Positions 52,817-62,297 of a DNA stretch of 64,000 bases are shown here, one piece after another; positions within the stretch are counted from its first letter, which is position 1; every line of letters begins with the position of its first letter. The notes beneath the pieces were generated by a model that was not told the origin of the DNA, made no database searches, and saw only the letters and a list, made by a program, of their open reading frames with translations. This DNA is from JANXUC01 sp043782485 (GTDB taxonomy: Bacteria > Acidobacteriota > Terriglobia > Terriglobales > Acidobacteriaceae), in the NCBI GenBank assembly GCA_043782485.1, contig JAYWAL010000007.1, forward strand, positions 1-64,000, read 5' to 3'. A program made the position numbers and the translations under genes.

Positions 52817-54808
52817 TTAGCGTCTTCCGCTGGCCGCGCCGCGCGCCCCGCGGTGGCCCGGCTGCCAGTCATCGCGGCGATAGTTATCTGCTTCTTCATC
52901 CAAATGGAAGCGGTCCATCGAATCCAGCAGCCCGCGCGACATTTTGGACATCTGTTCGGCCGAAGCCGCCAGTTCCGTTGAGCCGGAAGTCGATTGCTGC
53001 GTCAGCTCGCGCATTCGTTCCATGGCTCGAACCACCGCCTGTGCTCCCGAAGCCTGTTCTTCCACGGCCGAGCTGATCTCGTGCGTAATCTCGTTGAGGC
53101 GCGTGGTGGAGCGTGCTATCTGGGTGGATCCATTCGATTGCTCGTTCGTGGCCGCGCCAATTTCCTGCGCGAATTTGTACACTTCCGTGACCACGTTCGA
53201 AATCTTACGCAGCGCCGTGCTCAAGTCTTCGCCCAGGGAAAGGCCATCGTTCACGATCCCCGTGCTTAGTTCCATATTTTCCACGGCCTTGCGCGCTTCT
53301 TTCTGAATGCTTTGAATCAGTTCGGAAATTTCCTTGGTCGATTGAGCCGACTTTTCCGCCAGCTTGCGCACTTCGTCGGCCACCACTGCGAAGCCCAAGC
53401 CGTGTTCCCCGGCGCGCGCCGCTTCAATGGCTGCGTTCAGGGCCAGCAGGTTGGTTTGCTCAGCCAGATCGTCAATCACCTCAATAATGCGGCCAATGTC
53501 GTCTGCCCGTTGCCCCAGCACGCCGATAATCTGCCCCGAGTCGCGGATGGAGACGTTGATGCGGTTCAGGCCGTCGGTGGCCTTGTCCATCGTCGTAATG
53601 CCGCTGTGCACTTCCTCTCGCGAGCGGTTGGAAATGTCGAGCAGTACTTTGGCGGTATCGGCCACGCGCTGAATGGAAGCCACCATCTCGTCGATGGAAG
53701 AGGAGGTTTCGCTCACGCTGGCTGCCTGCGTCTGGGTGCTCTTGACCATGTTCTGCACGTTTACGCTCATCTCGTGCATCGTGCTGGTCACTTCGTCAAT
53801 GGCGCCGGAAGCCTGCAGGCTGATCTTGGCCGATTCATCCGAGGCCGTCGCCACCTGCGAGGACCCGCTGGCCACCTGTGATGCGGCATCGCGCACGGCC
53901 CGAACCAGATCATGCAAGCCCTCCACCATGCCCAGGAAGCCGCGGCCCAGAGTGTCTCGGTCGGAACGAGGTTTCACGTTTACGGTGAGGTTACCACCAG
54001 CGATCTGTTCCGAAAATGTCGCCATCTCGCGCAGGTATCCAACCATGTGGTCGAAGGACCGCGCCAGTTGCCCGATTTCATCTTGCTGCGTCACGTCGGT
54101 CTTGTGTTCTAGATCTCCTGTTTCGGCGATCTGCTGCGTTACCCTCATCAGCTGGTTCAAGGGAACGGTGACGGCGCGCGCCGTGCGGTAGGAAATCCAA
54201 ATGCCAAAGCCAATCGCGAGGAGGGTGCTCATCAGGGCCACCACCACGGCGTAGGTGGCCATGCTCTCATCCGAGTGGCGTCGCTCTTCAATCACCTTCT
54301 TGTTTTCTTTGTCGGCTACGTCCAAAAACTCGGCGGAGTTCTTCAGCCAGGTGGCTGGGTCTTTCTGTAAATAGAAAATTTGCAGTTCGGAGACGGTCAC
54401 GTTTCCGCCGTCCACGTCTCGGCGCTTGGCCACCAGCGGCGTGGCAAACTCGGCCATCCAGGCCTGCTCCAGGGTGGCCACTTTGTCGAGCGCGGTCTTC
54501 TGCTGATCGGTGCTGGCCAGCGCCTTGGTGCTTTCCAGTTTAGTCGCCACCTCCTGCACGCCCGCCGTCATCCTCTCCACGTCTCGCGTGTCACCGCTCA
54601 GCAGGTAATTGCCCAGTGAAAGCCGGTTCTGCATCATCTGCGAACGCAGCTCGGAAATGGCTTCGGCCATGTCCAGCGATTGCGCTGCCGCCGCTCGCGC
54701 GCTGTGCTCGCGCCGCAGTGCCACAACGTTCACAATGAACAGAATGAGCACCGTCGCCAGAATCGCGCCGAAGCTCCGGTATAGCCGTTGGTGAATCGTC
54801 ATGACCAT
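52817..54808 (-). CDS. methyl-accepting chemotaxis protein
   Basis: 663 residues. Membrane span (~12-32), a periplasmic four-helix-bundle sensor (~33-188), a second span (~190-210), HAMP (~212-265), then the cytoplasmic coiled-coil with the signalling tip (DDLAEQTNLLALNAAIEAARAGEHGLGFAVVADEVRKLAEKS, read in part). The C-terminus ends in an Arg/Gly-rich stretch with no NWETF-type tether for CheR/CheB. The start at 54808 is likely; an in-frame ATG two codons later is possible. It is the only receptor in the operon, so it is probably its dedicated input. Confidence 0.92.
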   Translation of the reverse strand: MVMTIHQRLYRSFGAILATVLILFIVNVVALRREHSARAAAAQSLDMAEAISELRSQMMQNRLSLGNYLLSGDTRDVERMTAGVQEVATKLESTKALASTDQQKTALDKVATLEQAWMAEFATPLVAKRRDVDGGNVTVSELQIFYLQKDPATWLKNSAEFLDVADKENKKVIEERRHSDESMATYAVVVALMSTLLAIGFGIWISYRTARAVTVPLNQLMRVTQQIAETGDLEHKTDVTQQDEIGQLARSFDHMVGYLREMATFSEQIAGGNLTVNVKPRSDRDTLGRGFLGMVEGLHDLVRAVRDAASQVASGSSQVATASDESAKISLQASGAIDEVTSTMHEMSVNVQNMVKSTQTQAASVSETSSSIDEMVASIQRVADTAKVLLDISNRSREEVHSGITTMDKATDGLNRINVSIRDSGQIIGVLGQRADDIGRIIEVIDDLAEQTNLLALNAAIEAARAGEHGLGFAVVADEVRKLAEKSAQSTKEISELIQSIQKEARKAVENMELSTGIVNDGLSLGEDLSTALRKISNVVTEVYKFAQEIGAATNEQSNGSTQIARSTTRLNEITHEISSAVEEQASGAQAVVRAMERMRELTQQSTSGSTELAASAEQMSKMSRGLLDSMDRFHLDEEADNYRRDDWQPGHRGARGAASGRR

Positions 54809-54841
54809 GAGCGTGTGTCCTTGAAATTCCGCAAAATTTCG

Positions 54842-55198
54842 TTATTGCGTATCCGTTTGAAACGTAAATTCCACCAACCCCGTCGATTCTTCCGCCGCAG
54901 GCTCGAACTTCCAGCGCCGAATCGCGTCTTCCGACGCTCCCACCAAAATCGGGTGGCCCCCCACTACTTTCGTGCCCTTGATTTTTCCGTTCGCCGCCAC
55001 CGTCACCATCATCTTCACGGTGCCGTGCACACTCATGCGTCGCGCCAGTTCCGGATAGGTTGGCTGCACGCGTGACTTAACGCGCTTGACCAAATCCCCC
55101 TGCACCTCTTGCGCCATCACAGGCTGAGCCACCCCAACGAAGGTCAGGAATCCAACAACGGCATGTAAAATCAAAGACTTGGATCTTCCCTGGCCCAT
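54842..55198 (-). CDS. exported TonB C-terminal-domain protein
   Basis: 118 residues. A signal peptide (~1-29, ending VMAQ) is followed directly by a TonB_C domain (VQPTYPELARRMSVHGTVKMMVTVAANGKIKGTKVVGGHPIL, read in part, then AIRRWKFEP). The membrane anchor and proline-rich spacer of full-length TonB are absent, so it is probably periplasmic and not a standard energy transducer. It starts the leftward chemotaxis operon, 33 bp upstream of the receptor gene. Confidence 0.8.
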   Translation of the reverse strand: MGQGRSKSLILHAVVGFLTFVGVAQPVMAQEVQGDLVKRVKSRVQPTYPELARRMSVHGTVKMMVTVAANGKIKGTKVVGGHPILVGASEDAIRRWKFEPAAEESTGLVEFTFQTDTQ

Positions 55199-55597
55199 GT
55201 TCCGGTGTCCTCAAAATGACTGAACAAAGCTCCCGCTGTTAGGAAGGTCAACGGAAGGCTGTAAAAACTCAAGTTACTCAAGTGTCGGTGCCGTAAGCCA
55301 TTGAAATACAGTCGTTTATTGTTTCGCAGACACGCCTTTCCCGGTTACCAAAGTTACACAATCAGGCCCGTCCTTCCCGATCTGGAATTGCCATTTCCGC
55401 GTTTGGCGTCCTGGCGCTGTTGGCCAATGCTCCCCCATTTCTTCTCTTTTTCTTCTCCTTTTGGTGCCTCCCCAGGGGGTTCACACTTTGAGACCACCAG
55501 CCCATTTTCCCTTGACTCAAATTGAGATCGCGGACTAGCTTTGCTTGTATCTCATAGTTTTCACAAGGGTTGTTCCAGCAACGCTTCGCCAGTCTCT
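55199..55597. other. intergenic region between divergent signalling operons
   Basis: Holds the leaders of the leftward chemotaxis operon and the rightward sensor-kinase operon. A direct repeat ACTCAAGT occurs twice near 55270-55282. TTGACT at about 55512 with a 17-base spacer to CTAGCT is a weak rightward promoter candidate. No gene seen. Confidence 0.4.
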
Positions 55598-57988
55598 ATG
55601 CAGCTCGGTAACTCAAGTGTGTCCCAAATCCGAACAGGAAATCCTGATGAGGGCTTCCAGCGCCTGTTCCTGGCGATTTCCGGGGCGGCCGCCCGTGGCG
55701 AGCGCGGGGACGCGCTTTTGCGATCCATTTGCTCTGCCAGCCGCGATTGCTTTCATGCCACGGGGGCGTACATTTGGCGGCGCGACTCGGCGCAAGAGTT
55801 ATTGGGCGTGGGTGCGGACAGCGCCGTCCAAGGGCCTGTGGAGGCGGCTGCGGAAGGGAACAGCTTTCACGGCGGTTTGATTCCTGGCCCCGGGGGGACT
55901 TCCGGAGCGGAGCTTCAAGCCGCAGTCGCCCAGCTCAGTCGGGTGCAACGACTGCCGGTTGCGGTGGGCAGCGCCTCGAACCTTCTGGGTCCCCGATTGG
56001 CTTTAGCCCTGGGATGGGATGAGATAGCTCTGGCGCGTCTAGAGAACCCCGGCGGTGAGCTGATTGGCATTCTGGTGCTGACTGGTTGCGGTCCCGACTG
56101 GACGCCTGCGGACCGGCAATGGTTCCAGTCGTTGGCTGCTCACACTTCCACGGTGCTCCAGAGCACGCAGTCCTTCCAGCGATTGGAACAGGCCAATCGC
56201 CACTGGGAAGAGATTTTCGATTCCATTAGTGACTTCATCGTGGTGCATGGCGAGGCTGGCAACATTCTGCGTGTGAATCGTTCGCTGGCCGAGTTTATCG
56301 GGGTGTTGCCGGACCAGTTGATTGGTATCAACATGCGCGATTTACTGTCTCTCGCGCCCGATCTGCATCCTGCTGGGTGCCCTTTTTGCCGGCAGGGTGG
56401 AGACTTGGATGAGTTTCCCCAGGTCGTGCTGGAGCGTACTTACCTGGTCTCAACGTCCCGGCTCCAGGCCGAAGGCCGCGAAACTATTCACATTCTGAAA
56501 GACGTGACCGACCGCCGCGAGGCCGAGCGCCGGTACCGGGAGCTGTTCGACAACATCCAGGAAGGGCTCTACTTCACCACGCCGGATGGCCGCTTTATTG
56601 AGGTGAACGACGCGCTGGTGCGCATGTTGGGCTACGGCAGCCGCGAAGAGCTTTTAGAAACGGACATACCGCGCCAACTCTACTTTGATCCCTCAGAACA
56701 CGAGACATTCTGTGCTCGCTTGGTCGAGGCCGGCATGCTGCGAAATCAAGAGGAGACGCTGCGCCGCAAAGATGGCTCGCCGGTTTACACCATGCAAAAC
56801 GTCTTCGCCGTCCGCGATACCAGCGGAAAAGTGATCCAGCACCGTGGCTTGATGACCGACATCACGAGCCTGAAGGCATTCCAGACCGAGTTGCAACGTG
56901 AGCGAGACTTTAACAGCAAAATTCTGAATAACACGCAGAGCCTGATTCTAGTGGTGGATACCACGGGCCGAATCAGCTACGCCAACCGCCGCTGGGCTGA
57001 TCTCAACTACCAGTTACATCAGTTGCTGGGCCGACCCATGGCCGACCTGGCCGCGCCCGCCAAGCGGGTTCTGTTCCATGAGGCCGTCAATGCCGCCCTC
57101 AATGGACAGCTTGTGGATAACTTGGAGGTTCCAATTCTCCGCGCCGACGGCCGCGTAGGCCAGTTCTCGGTCAACTTAAGCCCGATGCGCGATGAACAGG
57201 GAGGCCTGACCAGCATTGTGGCCGTGATGACCGACATCACAGACGCCGCGATGTTGCAAGCCAAGCTCATGCACGCGGAAAAAATGGCTGCCGTGGGGCA
57301 GCTGGTCTCCGGCGTGGCTCATGAGGTGAACAATCCCCTCACCGCGATTCTTGGCTTCGCCGATCTGCTCATGGAAAATCCGGAAATTCCGGACTCTGCT
57401 CGCAAAGATCTTCGCGTCATCTTGCAGGAAGCGCAGCGCACCAAGCAGATTGTGCAGAATCTGCTCAGCTTCGCCCGCCAAATGCCGCCACAGCGCAAGC
57501 CGGTGCAGCTCAACGCCATCATCCTGCGCACAGTGCAGCTGCGTGCATACGACCTGAACAGCCACGGCATCGAAGTCACCGAACACCTTACCGAGAACCT
57601 GCCGGACGTGATCGGCGACTCGCTTCAGTTGCAACAGGTCTTTCTCAACATTCTAAATAACGCTTACGACGCCGTGCGAGAAACCAGCCGTCCGGCGCGT
57701 ATTGAAATCACAACTACGTTGAATCTGACGCATGTTGAAGTCAATTTCCGCGACAACGGCGACGGTGTGATTGCCCCCGAAAAGATTTTCGACCCTTTCT
57801 TTACGACGAAAGAAGTCGGTAAGGGAACCGGTCTGGGCCTCAGCATTTGCTACGGAATTGTCCGCGAACACGGGGGAGAAATCCTCTGCCAAAATAATAC
57901 CGACAGCCCTGGAGCGACGTTCATCGTGCGCCTGCCTTTGGCCATGAACGCGTCGCTTGGTGCTGTCGCTGGAGTGGTGCCCCTATGA
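55598..57988 (+). CDS. multi-PAS/GAF sensor histidine kinase
   Basis: 796 residues. GAF-like domain (~30-190), three PAS-type modules (~215-300, ~325-430, ~455-560), a phosphoacceptor helix (KMAAVGQLVSGVAHEVNNPLTAILG, His about 574) and a C-terminal ATPase (FLNILNNAYDAV, FRDNGDGV, TTKEVGKGTGLGLSICYGIVREHGG). No membrane span, so it is a cytoplasmic sensor. The start is taken at the ATG 55598; an in-frame TTG 19 codons upstream is the alternative. It ends with an ATGA overlap with the single receiver gene. Confidence 0.88.
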   Translation: MQLGNSSVSQIRTGNPDEGFQRLFLAISGAAARGERGDALLRSICSASRDCFHATGAYIWRRDSAQELLGVGADSAVQGPVEAAAEGNSFHGGLIPGPGGTSGAELQAAVAQLSRVQRLPVAVGSASNLLGPRLALALGWDEIALARLENPGGELIGILVLTGCGPDWTPADRQWFQSLAAHTSTVLQSTQSFQRLEQANRHWEEIFDSISDFIVVHGEAGNILRVNRSLAEFIGVLPDQLIGINMRDLLSLAPDLHPAGCPFCRQGGDLDEFPQVVLERTYLVSTSRLQAEGRETIHILKDVTDRREAERRYRELFDNIQEGLYFTTPDGRFIEVNDALVRMLGYGSREELLETDIPRQLYFDPSEHETFCARLVEAGMLRNQEETLRRKDGSPVYTMQNVFAVRDTSGKVIQHRGLMTDITSLKAFQTELQRERDFNSKILNNTQSLILVVDTTGRISYANRRWADLNYQLHQLLGRPMADLAAPAKRVLFHEAVNAALNGQLVDNLEVPILRADGRVGQFSVNLSPMRDEQGGLTSIVAVMTDITDAAMLQAKLMHAEKMAAVGQLVSGVAHEVNNPLTAILGFADLLMENPEIPDSARKDLRVILQEAQRTKQIVQNLLSFARQMPPQRKPVQLNAIILRTVQLRAYDLNSHGIEVTEHLTENLPDVIGDSLQLQQVFLNILNNAYDAVRETSRPARIEITTTLNLTHVEVNFRDNGDGVIAPEKIFDPFFTTKEVGKGTGLGLSICYGIVREHGGEILCQNNTDSPGATFIVRLPLAMNASLGAVAGVVPL

Positions 57989-58389
57989 AATCCGCTGTCT
58001 TGAAGTTCGCCCCCGCTCTGCCCATCTTGCTGATTGAGGATGAGGCGTCGATCATGGCGTACGTGCGCGCCGCTCTGGAGCGCCATGGTTTTCCCGTGGT
58101 GTGCTCGGCCTCGGCCGTCGATGGCTTGCGCCTGCTGGAGACCGGCGAGTTTGCCGGCATCGTCTCCGATATGCGGACGCCAGGCGGGCTGGACGGGGCC
58201 GATGTCCACGCCTGGGTGACTCAACACCGGCCTGAACTAAAGTCGCGCATCGTGTTTATTACAGGCGACATCGCCAACGAAGAAACCGTCACCACGCTGC
58301 GCCGCACCGGTGCTCCGTGCGTGGAGAAACCATTTCGAGTTCGGCCTTTCATTGACGTCATTCAGAAAACTATGGGGACAACACTGTGA
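57985..58389 (+). CDS. stand-alone receiver-domain protein
   Basis: 134 residues. A receiver with ILLIEDEASIMAYVRAAL, phosphoacceptor D62 in GIVSDMRTPGGLDG, VFITGD and CVEKPF with the conserved Lys. It has no output domain and lies between the kinase and the NtrC-type regulator, overlapping both by four bases. It could be a phosphate sink or an intermediate in a phosphorelay. Confidence 0.88.
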   Translation: MKSAVLKFAPALPILLIEDEASIMAYVRAALERHGFPVVCSASAVDGLRLLETGEFAGIVSDMRTPGGLDGADVHAWVTQHRPELKSRIVFITGDIANEETVTTLRRTGAPCVEKPFRVRPFIDVIQKTMGTTL

Positions 58390-59801
58390 GCCAATCACCG
58401 CGTTTACGATTGCTGATTGTTGACGACGAACCGAGCATCCGTCATTTGTGCCGCTCCGTCGCCGAGACTATGGGTTTTGATTGCGACGAAGCGCAGAGCG
58501 GCGAAGCCGGACTGGCGCAGTTGGAAGAGCAGCCCGCCCACATGGTTCTTTGCGACATGGTTATGCCGCAGATGACCGGGCTCGACTTTCTAGGGCGTGT
58601 GAAGAAGATTCTGCCGCGCACCGAGGTAGCACTCATGACTGGCCACGGTTCCGTGGAAACCGCGGTGCAGGCCATGCGGCTCGGTGCCTACGACTACATC
58701 ACCAAGCCGTTCTCTCCGCTCGAGGAGTTGCGCTTGTTCCTGCGGCGCATGGCGGACAAAGTCCAGCTCGTAGAAGAAAATGAATTTCTGCGCGAACGCA
58801 CGGATGCTGAGACGGAAATGCACGGCATCATCGGCGCTTCGCCGAAAATTCAAGACGTTCTGCGGATGATCGCGCGCCTTAAAGACACGCGGACGCCAGT
58901 CCTGATTACGGGCGAATCCGGTACGGGGAAAGAGTTGGTGGCTCGCGCCATCCACTTCCGTGGCGGGTTTTCCAGTCAACCGTTTGTCGCTGTCGATTGC
59001 GGCTCGCTGGTGCCCACGCTCATCGAAAGCGAACTGTTCGGTTACGAAAGAGGAGCATTCACAGGGGCCGTGCGTTCCAAGGCCGGATTGTTCCAGGCGG
59101 CCAGCGGCGGAACCATTTTCCTGGACGAAATCGGGGAACTTCCGCTCGAACTGCAAGCCAAACTCCTGCGTGTGCTGCAAGAGAAGGAAGTCCGCCCCGT
59201 GGGCAGTAACAACCGCACCAAGGTTGATGTTCGCGTAGTGGCCGCCACCAATCGCGATCTGGAAGCCTCCTACAAAGACGGCACCTTCCGCAAGGACCTC
59301 TATTTCCGGCTCAACGTGGTCACAGTTCACCTGCCCGCGCTGCGCGAACGGCGCGCCGATATCCCCATGCTGGTGCATTGGTTCATTGAACGCTACGCCC
59401 CCGGCAGCGGCCTGCAAGTCACGACAGGAGCCATGAAGTGCCTGCTGGAATACGACTGGCCGGGCAACGTGCGCGAGCTGGAAAACTGCATTGAGCGCGC
59501 AATTGCTCTGGGGGGCCACAACCCGCTCGATATCTCCGACCTGCCGCCAGCAGTCGCTGTGTTGGGTGCCAACATGCCTTCGCAGGTAGGTAGTTTCCCT
59601 TCCGCCTATACGTCCTCAGATCTAGAGGACATTGAGCGCGTCACCATCCAGCGTGTCTTCAGCGAGGTGAACGGCGATAAGGTGCTGGCCGGTAAGATGC
59701 TAGGCATCAGCCGCGCCACGCTTTACCGCAAGCTCAAGCGCTACAACATTCCGGGCCAGCCGAGAGTCATGGAATCCGCCCGCTCGGCCACCTTGCACTA
59801 G
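58386..59801 (+). CDS. NtrC-family sigma-54-dependent response regulator
   Basis: 471 residues from a GTG. Receiver (D57 in MVLCDMVMPQMTG), AAA+ domain with GESGTGKE (177-184), GAFTGA (224-229), GGTIFLDEIGE, and a C-terminal Fis-type helix-turn-helix (VNGDKVLAGKMLGISRATLYRKL). It activates sigma-54 promoters when phosphorylated, presumably by the kinase two genes upstream. TGAGAC dyads 45-100 bp downstream of its stop are candidate binding sites. Confidence 0.93.
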   Translation: MSQSPRLRLLIVDDEPSIRHLCRSVAETMGFDCDEAQSGEAGLAQLEEQPAHMVLCDMVMPQMTGLDFLGRVKKILPRTEVALMTGHGSVETAVQAMRLGAYDYITKPFSPLEELRLFLRRMADKVQLVEENEFLRERTDAETEMHGIIGASPKIQDVLRMIARLKDTRTPVLITGESGTGKELVARAIHFRGGFSSQPFVAVDCGSLVPTLIESELFGYERGAFTGAVRSKAGLFQAASGGTIFLDEIGELPLELQAKLLRVLQEKEVRPVGSNNRTKVDVRVVAATNRDLEASYKDGTFRKDLYFRLNVVTVHLPALRERRADIPMLVHWFIERYAPGSGLQVTTGAMKCLLEYDWPGNVRELENCIERAIALGGHNPLDISDLPPAVAVLGANMPSQVGSFPSAYTSSDLEDIERVTIQRVFSEVNGDKVLAGKMLGISRATLYRKLKRYNIPGQPRVMESARSATLH

Positions 59802-59845
59802 ATCTCACGTCCACGAGGCAGGGTGGTTCGCGGACGTGCTCCATG

Positions 59846-59900
59846 TGAGACTTTGAGACAGTCTCACCGCCTTCTCAGGCAAGTCGTCTCAGTATGAGAC
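59846..59900. promoter_or_regulatory. cluster of TGAGAC dyads, candidate activator sites
   Basis: TGAGAC occurs at 59846-59851, TGAGACAGTCTCA (perfect dyad) at 59854-59866, and GTCTCA-GTA-TGAGAC (perfect dyad) at 59886-59900. The two dyad centres are 33 bp apart, about three helical turns. They lie upstream of the PilZ operon. A convincing sigma-54 -24/-12 pair was not found. Confidence 0.6.
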
Positions 59901-60068
59901 GAAACTCGCAGGATGATTCCGTAACTCATTGATTCCACTACTAACGACCCACCTTAGATTTCGGCCCCCTGCGTGCCCTAGTTACTAGTCGGGTTCCTGT
60001 GACCGGTTCCCCGCCGGTTGTGCCGATGCGGTACCGCTCTGGCTAAAACAATCGAGGATGGACCCATC

Positions 60069-60419
60069 GTGCATACGTCGGCATCAGCCCCGTCTCGTAA
60101 GCTTGCTGATAGTTTTGTCTCCAAGCTCGCGCAGTTTTTCCCCAACGCCACGCCCGTTCGCATCCCAGTCAGCCTTACGCGCGTTAATCTGGGTGGCGGC
60201 CAGTTTTCCGAAAGCACCGTCATCGAATTTGGTACGAGTAAGGAAGTTCTCTTCTGCTCCGCCCTGCCCGTCGAGTTTGCCGACAAACTAAGGATCAAGA
60301 ACCCGGACGGTACTTTAGACATCGATGTCTCGGTGGTAGCTGTGCAGTATGATGGCGGGAAGACGGCGGTAGCGGCGCGCTTTCTGAACGACGTGCCCAA
60401 TTGGATCGTAAAACAATGA
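60069..60419 (+). CDS. PilZ-like domain protein
   Basis: 116 residues starting with GTG (GAGGATGG upstream). The sequence fits a PilZ-type beta barrel (TPVRIPVSLTRVNLGGG near residue 30, LPVEFADKLRIKNPDG, VVAVQYDGGKTAVAARFL at the end), but the canonical c-di-GMP-binding RxxxR and D/NxSxxG motifs are not intact. It may be a degenerate PilZ with a different ligand. Its stop overlaps the next start. Confidence 0.55.
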   Translation: MHTSASAPSRKLADSFVSKLAQFFPNATPVRIPVSLTRVNLGGGQFSESTVIEFGTSKEVLFCSALPVEFADKLRIKNPDGTLDIDVSVVAVQYDGGKTAVAARFLNDVPNWIVKQ

Positions 60420-61357
60420 GCCTGGCTGCAACTTCCTCGGAAAACGACTCGGTAGTGGCTGCCCGCGAGTGGCATGAGGCCGTGATGCTGTATCCGGTCT
60501 ACAGCGCGCTATCGCGTGAGTTTGTGTTTGAGGTGGCTCCTTGTGCCGCTCTGGAGACCCTGGTCGACGTGCCCGACCACGACACCATTGAGGAGGCCCG
60601 CGAGTGGCTGGCCTTGATGGACGGGCGCACGCAGGTGCACCAACTGCGCCAATTTCTACAGACGACTTCTTTGGCCGATGAGCCGCGAGTGCGAGCGCTT
60701 TTGTCGCGGCATCTGCGTAAGCCCATCAAGACGGATGCGGATCGTGACAAAATCGATTTTTTGCTGGTCCAGTTTTTCTCGCTGACGGCACCTTCGCAGT
60801 TGAATGATGCGCAGGTGAGCGCGGCCTTTGTGGCCACCACTTTGCAGCCGGTTCTGGGTGCTGTGGACGCCGAGCCCAGCCCATCGTCGACGACGCTGGA
60901 ACAGATTCTGGCGGACGCGCGTGGTTGCGAACGCTTGAGTGAGTTGTTGGGCAGTGAAATTCTGGAACGTGGCCGCGCAGCCAAGGCCAAAGCTGGTCCC
61001 ACGTACTTCCAGCCCGCCTCCATGGTGGCTTTTACTCGATTTAGCTTTCTGATGCGGCGTGTGTTCTTTCGCCTGCTCCACGGCGACCTCAACGCTATTC
61101 TTGATGGTTTGCAAGATTTGGAACGAGTGGGAGTGACCGCTATTGATTGTCGCAACGCCCAGTTCTCGCAAAAAGAACCGACCGCCCGACTGCGCATGAT
61201 CTGCCAGTCCTGGAAGGTGATGTTCCACGCCGAATATTCCAGTGGACAGCCGCTGCGCATGCTGGCGGACTTACGTGCGGCGGTGGAGCAGGCTCTGGCG
61301 CAGGCTTTGGCTTCTGGGCAAGGCGTCTCTAGGGCTTCTTCGGTGGCCGCAAAGTAG
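60416..61357 (+). CDS. unknown protein coupled to PilZ-like gene
   Basis: 313 residues, predominantly helical by composition, with no membrane span, signal or recognised motif. Conserved-looking stretches are MLYPVYSALSREFVFEV, VRALLSRHLRKPIKTD and RVFFRLLHGDLNAILDGLQDLERVG. It starts by overlapping the PilZ-like stop (ATGA), so the two are co-translated. Function not recognised. Confidence 0.6.
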   Translation: MSLAATSSENDSVVAAREWHEAVMLYPVYSALSREFVFEVAPCAALETLVDVPDHDTIEEAREWLALMDGRTQVHQLRQFLQTTSLADEPRVRALLSRHLRKPIKTDADRDKIDFLLVQFFSLTAPSQLNDAQVSAAFVATTLQPVLGAVDAEPSPSSTTLEQILADARGCERLSELLGSEILERGRAAKAKAGPTYFQPASMVAFTRFSFLMRRVFFRLLHGDLNAILDGLQDLERVGVTAIDCRNAQFSQKEPTARLRMICQSWKVMFHAEYSSGQPLRMLADLRAAVEQALAQALASGQGVSRASSVAAK

Positions 61358-61469
61358 GGAATCACAAACGGTAAGCATCACGAGTAGCACGGGCATCGGG
61401 CGGAAATGCGTTGTTTTCCGCAGGTGGCTGCAGGCAAACTACTTAGGTAAGTCAGGAGAACGACTGAAC

Positions 61470-62141
61470 GTGAATCAACCCGCTGTCCTGGTTATTTCTG
61501 AGACTCCGGGATTTTCCCAAGCCATCCTGGATCTCTGGCAACTCGAGCCCAATCTTCCTTCACCGACGGCCATGCATGGTGATCTGTGTGGCAATCTTTC
61601 GGCGGATTCGTTTGATCTAGCCATTCTTGAGGGCATTCCTAGCGCTCGCCTGCAAACACGATTGGGGGAACTGGAGCCGCACGGCAAGACTTTGCTGGTG
61701 CTGGTGCCCGACGCCGCGACTGCGGAACTAGTTGCAACCATCGCTCCGCGCGCGTTGGTGTTGACTTCTTGCTCGGTGCCGACGCTGATGCTGGTGGCGG
61801 CTGAGATTGTGAAGCGCCTGCAAGCGATTGAGCGCCAGCGCGCTGCTGACCTAGCCTTGGCCGCCAGCGAAAGTAGCGCGCTACTGGGACGCTACATCAC
61901 GGAGATGCGGCACACCATCAACAATGCGTTGACGTCGGTGATGGGAAATTCCGAACTGATGCTCTTCGAACCCGGCGAGTTGAGCGAACACCATCGCAGC
62001 CAGATCGAAACCATTCGCACGATGTCGATGCGGATTCATGAGATCATGCAGCGCCTCGGCTCGCTGGAGACCGAGAGGAAGTGGATGGAAAAGCAGAAGG
62101 GCCACGACGAGCAGCGGAAGCTGGCGACGGCGGCGGGGTAG
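61470..62141 (+). CDS. ATPase-less histidine-kinase-like protein with pseudo-receiver
   Basis: 223 residues from a GTG. N-terminal half resembles a receiver fold (AVLVISETPGFSQAIL, FDLAILEG) but the phosphoacceptor position reads Glu54. The C-terminal half is a helical hairpin carrying a kinase H-box, RYITEMRHTINNALTSVMGN (His148), with no ATPase domain after it. It could be a histidine phosphotransfer protein or a dimerisation partner. AGGAG lies upstream. It follows the PilZ/unknown pair by 112 bp. Confidence 0.6.
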   Translation: MNQPAVLVISETPGFSQAILDLWQLEPNLPSPTAMHGDLCGNLSADSFDLAILEGIPSARLQTRLGELEPHGKTLLVLVPDAATAELVATIAPRALVLTSCSVPTLMLVAAEIVKRLQAIERQRAADLALAASESSALLGRYITEMRHTINNALTSVMGNSELMLFEPGELSEHHRSQIETIRTMSMRIHEIMQRLGSLETERKWMEKQKGHDEQRKLATAAG

Positions 62142-62297
62142 ATGTCGTTGCCCTCCATGGTTACAAAAATCTGCTAGATGTGTACTTGAGCTCCGCTAAC
62201 TTGGCGATCCGGACGTGTTTCGGCCAAATTATCCTTGGCGGATGTTGTCAAATATGCCAACGTAATATGACGCGTCAGAAAGACTGGGAGATCCCTC

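Noticed and set aside
59950..60068. Sigma-54 promoter upstream of the PilZ gene
   Set aside because: No TGGCAC-N5-TTGC-like pair with the right spacing could be placed, although the upstream dyads make one plausible.
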